Part shown: positions 60,930 to 64,000 of the stretch, piece by piece
Position numbering within the stretch: the stretch's first letter is position 1
How the letters are laid out: each line of letters starts with the position of its first letter
Assembly: GCA_028874335.1 (NCBI GenBank)
Contig: JAPPJY010000043.1
Location: 1 to 64,000, forward strand
DNA length: 64,000 nt
DNA from: Gemmatimonadota bacterium
Lineage (GTDB): Bacteria > Latescibacterota > UBA2968 > GCA-2709665
Direction of reading: 5' to 3'
Translations under genes and position numbers: made by a program
Notes under the pieces: generated by a model
What the model was told of the DNA's origin: nothing
Database searches by the model: none
What the model saw: only the letters and a program-made list of their open reading frames with translations

Positions 60930-61799
60930 CTAATGGGCGCGTTCCACCGCGCCGCTAACCGCTCTCCGGGTCAGGACACCGGCCAGGTGAACGCGCTGCT
61001 CAATGGTCCCACGCATATCCGTAATGGGTCTGGCGGACTGCCGGGCGACCTCGGCTGCCACTTCGATTGATTGATCCGATACTTCGCTGCCAGCAAGGGC
61101 GGCCCCGGCCGCGGGCAGGAAAAGCGGAACCGGCGCCACGGCGCCGACTGCGATCCGGGCGGACTCGAACGCGTTCTTCTCCGCGTTCAATACCACGGAG
61201 GCCGCGGCGTTGACAACCGCGATATCCATTTCATTCCGCGGAATGAACCGGAGGAAGTACGCACCGGAGTTCGCCGCGGGAGGTGGGAAATGGAGAGAAA
61301 CGAGGAATTCGCCGTCCTGAAGCACGGTCTGCCCCGGCGCCGTGCAGAAATCCTCCACGGCAACTTCCCTTTCTCCCTCCGGGCCGGCAATCCTGGCGGT
61401 TGCCCCAAGAACGATAAGCGTGGGAATGGTATCCGCCGCGGGCGACGCATTGCAAAGGTTTCCGCCGATTGTCGCCCTGCCCTGAATCTGAATGGACCCG
61501 ATCAGTTCCGTCGAATCGACGAGCGCCGGGTAGTTCGACGCCACGTCCTCGTTTTCGTAGATGTCGCAACAGGACACCCCGGCCCCGATCGTCAGTCCCT
61601 CACTGGGATCGAATGACAGTTCGTTCGCCGCGGGTATCTTCTTGACATCCACCAGCACTTTCACCTGACGCCGCCCCTCTTTCAACTGTGCGATGATGTC
61701 GGATCCGCCCGCCAACATACTGGCATCCGACCCGTTTTCAGAAAGCACGGCGACGGCTTCGTCTACCGATTGTGGCGCAACGTAATCGAACGCATGCAA
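60930..61799 (-). CDS. Molybdenum hydroxylase FAD-binding subunit
   Basis: A 289-residue medium subunit. FAD-binding signatures MLAGGSDIIAQLKEGR and TIGGNLCNASPAADT are visible, and the C-terminal CO_deh_flav_C region is complete. It heads the operon: FAD subunit, 2Fe-2S subunit, two Mo subunits, MoaD-like protein. The start is TTG with GGAGG 8 bases upstream. No promoter could be picked out by eye; the 200 bases before it show nothing else. Confidence 0.93.
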   Translation of the reverse strand: MHAFDYVAPQSVDEAVAVLSENGSDASMLAGGSDIIAQLKEGRRQVKVLVDVKKIPAANELSFDPSEGLTIGAGVSCCDIYENEDVASNYPALVDSTELIGSIQIQGRATIGGNLCNASPAADTIPTLIVLGATARIAGPEGEREVAVEDFCTAPGQTVLQDGEFLVSLHFPPPAANSGAYFLRFIPRNEMDIAVVNAAASVVLNAEKNAFESARIAVGAVAPVPLFLPAAGAALAGSEVSDQSIEVAAEVARQSARPITDMRGTIEQRVHLAGVLTRRAVSGAVERAH

Positions 61800-61999
61800 G
61801 GTTCGTTCCTCCTGTACAGATGTCTTAGATCTCCCGGCCGCTATTGACCCACGTGGAATGGTCGGGATTGCGGCTAAGGATAAGGCCCCATCCGCTTGTT
61901 GTCAAGGGTTTTCGGGGCACCCGACGCGGTCCGCCCGGCCTCCGGGCGCATCACGGCCGGAATCCAGTTGCGGGCGCGAAACCATGGGTCCGGGGCAAC

Positions 62000-63148
62000 T
62001 CAAGCGGCCGGGATGGCCGACTTCGCGTCTCGGGCACAGAGGACGGTATATCCCCGGCGGGATTCCATCTGATCAACGGTGTCGAACACACGCTTCATCT
62101 GCTTGAGGTAAATGCCCGGACGCATCGCGACCACCGCGAATCGCCCCTTCGATCCGAGATGCCGGGCGGCGCCCTGTACAAATCGACGTGCCGTTGCTGC
62201 GCCGTCGTGCGTGGGCGCGTTGCAGAGGATGAGATCGAAGACCCGCCCCGGAACGGCTTCGAAACCGTCGCTGAGACCAACTCGCGCGTTTGCCAGCCCG
62301 TTGCGGACGATATTTCGCCTTGCGCATCGAACGGCCAACAGGCTGGTATCCAGCAACTGAGCTTCGCGAGCCCGTTTCGCCGCGGCGATTCCTATTGCGC
62401 CGTATCCGCAGCCCAGATCGAGTACGCGATCGTCCGCCGTGACGTCGACCGCCTCGATCAGAATCCGGGCGCCAGCATCCAGTCCGCGGCTTGAAAAGAC
62501 ACCTGCCGCCGCCTCAAACGTGAAAGGGCCTCCGGGCAGATCGGCCACCTCGAAAACACGCGCCGCGTTCACCGGATGCGCGCCGGGATCGGATGAGTCC
62601 TTGCTCGACCGGTAGACACGAAACCCCGATTTCGACGTTGCCGTTTCAACGCTTCCGAACACAGCCTCAAGTCGGCTCCGATAGCTCTCCACGCCCGCGT
62701 TTCGCCGTCCGGCCAGAAGCAAACGTCCGCCAATCGCCAATTTCCCGAATGCCGCGTCGACGAGTTCAAATACACGCGCCTTGGACTCCCAACGGGCGGG
62801 AGCGAAGAGAACCACGTCGAAACAGCGGCCGGCGAGGACCGCCGGTGAAACCTCGAGCCAGGCGCACGCATTGTGCAGCGCCATGCGCCGGATCGCGTCC
62901 TCGCAAACCCTCACGTCGCGCAGATCGGAACCCATGAAATGGATACTGCCAGCGTCCAGTTCGAGCCCGACCGGGCGCCCGGCCAATCCCATGTCCAGAA
63001 TCCGTTCATGGGGTTCGACTGCCGCCGCCGCGAGCAATGCGGAGACTTCGCGAGACTGGAGATTTGGGAATCTGTCGATAAGTCTTCCCTTCGTTTCCGC
63101 TGTTGCGAGCGGTTCGCACACGTGCAATGGCGACTTGACACCAGGCAA
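62000..63148 (-). CDS. RsmC/RlmG-like two-domain methyltransferase
   Basis: A 382-residue SAM-dependent methyltransferase with two Rossmann domains. The N-terminal one is degenerate (ILDMGLAGRPVGLELDAG); the C-terminal one has RVLDLGCGYGAIGIAA and LILCNAPTHDG in place of the usual NPPFH. This layout fits 16S/23S rRNA guanine-N2 methyltransferases such as RsmC or RlmG. The start codon is uncertain (TTG at 63148, with no ribosome-binding site). It is divergent from the TA module. Confidence 0.8.
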   Translation of the reverse strand: MPGVKSPLHVCEPLATAETKGRLIDRFPNLQSREVSALLAAAAVEPHERILDMGLAGRPVGLELDAGSIHFMGSDLRDVRVCEDAIRRMALHNACAWLEVSPAVLAGRCFDVVLFAPARWESKARVFELVDAAFGKLAIGGRLLLAGRRNAGVESYRSRLEAVFGSVETATSKSGFRVYRSSKDSSDPGAHPVNAARVFEVADLPGGPFTFEAAAGVFSSRGLDAGARILIEAVDVTADDRVLDLGCGYGAIGIAAAKRAREAQLLDTSLLAVRCARRNIVRNGLANARVGLSDGFEAVPGRVFDLILCNAPTHDGAATARRFVQGAARHLGSKGRFAVVAMRPGIYLKQMKRVFDTVDQMESRRGYTVLCARDAKSAIPAA

Positions 63149-63157
63149 TGAGCGACG

Positions 63158-63188
63158 TATATTAATCTAGACAGTCTAGATTAATATA
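63158..63188. promoter_or_regulatory. 31-bp perfect palindrome, likely TA operator
   Basis: The arms TATATTAATCTAGAC and GTCTAGATTAATATA are exact reverse complements around a single A. It lies one base before the GAGGAG ribosome-binding site of the Phd-family antitoxin gene and 9 bases from the divergent methyltransferase start. Such perfect palindromes at TA promoters are bound by the antitoxin complex for autorepression; here that is inference. Confidence 0.8.
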
Positions 63189-63202
63189 GAGGAGAAAAGT
63201 CG

Positions 63203-63454
63203 ATGAAACCAGTCTGGGCGTTGCAGGACGCCAAGAATCGGCTGAGCGAGGTGGTGAACAGCGCTGTCCGTGAAGGCCCTCAAACGATCACCCGAAGAGG
63301 CAAAGAAACGGCCGTCGTCGTCTCCATTGAAGACTTCAGGCAACTGACGACGTCGCCGGGCTCTCTGGTCTCCTTCTTCCGCAATTCACCCCTGGCAGGA
63401 TCGGGCGTCGATCTGAAAAGGAGTACCGATTACGGACGGGAAGTCGACCTGTGA
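63203..63454 (+). CDS. Phd/YefM-family antitoxin
   Basis: An 83-residue Phd/YefM protein: WALQDAKNRLSEVVNSAVREGPQTITRRGKETAVVVSIEDFRQL, the DNA-binding fold, then a toxin-binding tail rich in Leu, Ser and acidic residues. GAGGAG is 9 bases before the ATG. Its stop overlaps the toxin start (GTGA). It neutralises the downstream PIN toxin and, with it, should repress transcription at the 31-bp palindrome upstream. Confidence 0.93.
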   Translation: MKPVWALQDAKNRLSEVVNSAVREGPQTITRRGKETAVVVSIEDFRQLTTSPGSLVSFFRNSPLAGSGVDLKRSTDYGREVDL

Positions 63455-63885
63455 AATTCCTGATTGACACCTGCGTCATTTCGGAACTCGTGAAAAAGGC
63501 GCCTTCAAGCGGGGTGACGCGGTGGCTGGAACATCAGGATGAACTCTCGTTGTATTTGAGCGTGATCACGTTCGGCGAATTGCATAAGGGTATTGGACAA
63601 TTGCACGCCGGCCGGAAAAAGCGGGAATTATATGAGTGGGTCGAAGGCCAGCTGAGCAGGCGATTTACAGGACGAATTCTGGACGTCGATAGGGACGTTG
63701 CCGTCCGATGGGGCGAGATCTCGGCAGCAGCAGGTAAAACTGGACGTACCGTACCCGTTCTGGACGGCCTGTTGGCGGCAACCGCCCTGACGTTCGGTCT
63801 GACGTTTGTCACCCGAAATACCGACCACGTCCAGGAAACCGGTGTTCGCCTGCTCGATCCATGGATAACGGGACTCCGGCAATAG
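63451..63885 (+). CDS. vapC: VapC-family (PIN domain) toxin
   Basis: A 144-residue PIN-domain RNase: FLIDTCVISELVKK (first Asp), SVITFGELHKGI (Glu), PVLDGLLAATAL (third Asp) and TFVTRNTDHV with the last acidic residue. All catalytic positions are present, so it is probably active and cleaves RNA, as FitB/VapC proteins do. The start is GTG overlapping the antitoxin stop. This is the one intact TA module of this type in the window. Confidence 0.93.
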   Translation: MKFLIDTCVISELVKKAPSSGVTRWLEHQDELSLYLSVITFGELHKGIGQLHAGRKKRELYEWVEGQLSRRFTGRILDVDRDVAVRWGEISAAAGKTGRTVPVLDGLLAATALTFGLTFVTRNTDHVQETGVRLLDPWITGLRQ

Positions 63886-63902
63886 GTCTCGACTCGAAGG
63901 GT

Positions 63903-64000
63903 TCACCCGCTGCGCTTCAGACGCCCGGTCCGCTTGGCGTACACCTCGGCCACGTGAAAAATCCACAATCCCAGCGGGACCATGATTATGCCTGAAACCG
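63903..64000 (-). CDS. C-terminal end of a membrane protein (partial)
   Basis: The minus-strand frame from the right edge reads VSGIIMVPLGLWIFHVAEVY followed by AKRTGRLKRSG and stop: one hydrophobic segment and a basic cytoplasmic-type tail. The start lies beyond the window, so no family can be named. It is convergent with the VapC toxin gene. Confidence 0.45.
   Translation of the reverse strand, partial: VSGIIMVPLGLWIFHVAEVYAKRTGRLKRSG

Overview
This window looks like a chromosomal segment of an uncultivated Gram-negative (diderm) bacterium. It carries a class A penicillin-binding protein, a small predicted outer-membrane beta-barrel, and a GC-rich core genome with TTG/GTG starts. It also has many short intergenic repeats and small toxin-antitoxin (TA) genes of the kind common in Poribacteria- or Latescibacterota-like genomes. 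That placement is an impression from gene content, not a phylogeny.

Region 0.2-14.7 kb (minus strand) is a translation/RNA superoperon, read from high to low coordinates: DUF512 radical SAM protein, der, a MerR-like regulator, then rimP-nusA-infB-DUF503-rbfA-truB-ribF-rpsO-pnp-asnS. A candidate promoter plus leader terminator precedes rimP, and a perfect hairpin lies between rpsO and pnp. Region 14.9-17.5 kb holds a pentapeptide-repeat protein, a nucleoside hydrolase and a DprA-like protein.

Region 17.5-32 kb is an accessory island. It holds a DUF4258/YgiT pair, an orphan HicB, a lone nucleotidyltransferase, a GxxExxY protein with decayed copies, two AbrB antitoxins with a truncated PIN toxin, a phospholipase D-SNF2 helicase, a winged-helix (Mrr_N-like) protein, a DUF4160/DUF2442 pair and two PD-(D/E)XK-like nuclease genes. 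The units are separated by CTACGAATNACGCGAAT-type repeats. A 197-bp MITE-like element with TA target duplication occurs twice; one copy interrupts an antitoxin gene and the pre-insertion frame can be reconstructed by eye. Two carbohydrate-related genes (an oxidoreductase and a serine hydrolase) lie inside the island.

Region 32-55 kb returns to housekeeping and metabolism: tRNA-Gly, miaA-mutL, a class III aminotransferase, a heparinase II/III-like lyase, hpt, a family 5 uracil-DNA glycosylase, a monothiol glutaredoxin-like protein, pterin dehydratase, an rtcB-COG0523 GTPase-archease-mobA cluster with DUF3500, a PBP1A with an overlapping unknown membrane protein, class I aldolase, a Kelch-like protein, a membrane/zinc-ribbon pair, folE, a small beta-barrel and ychF.

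Region 55.4-64 kb carries a molybdenum-hydroxylase operon (FAD subunit, 2Fe-2S subunit, two tandem paralogous molybdopterin subunits, MoaD-like protein) closed by a terminator, then an RsmC-like methyltransferase and an intact Phd/VapC module behind a perfect 31-bp palindrome. The end of an unidentified membrane protein runs off the right edge. mobA and the MoaD-like gene plausibly serve the hydroxylases; folE and the pterin dehydratase are pterin-related.
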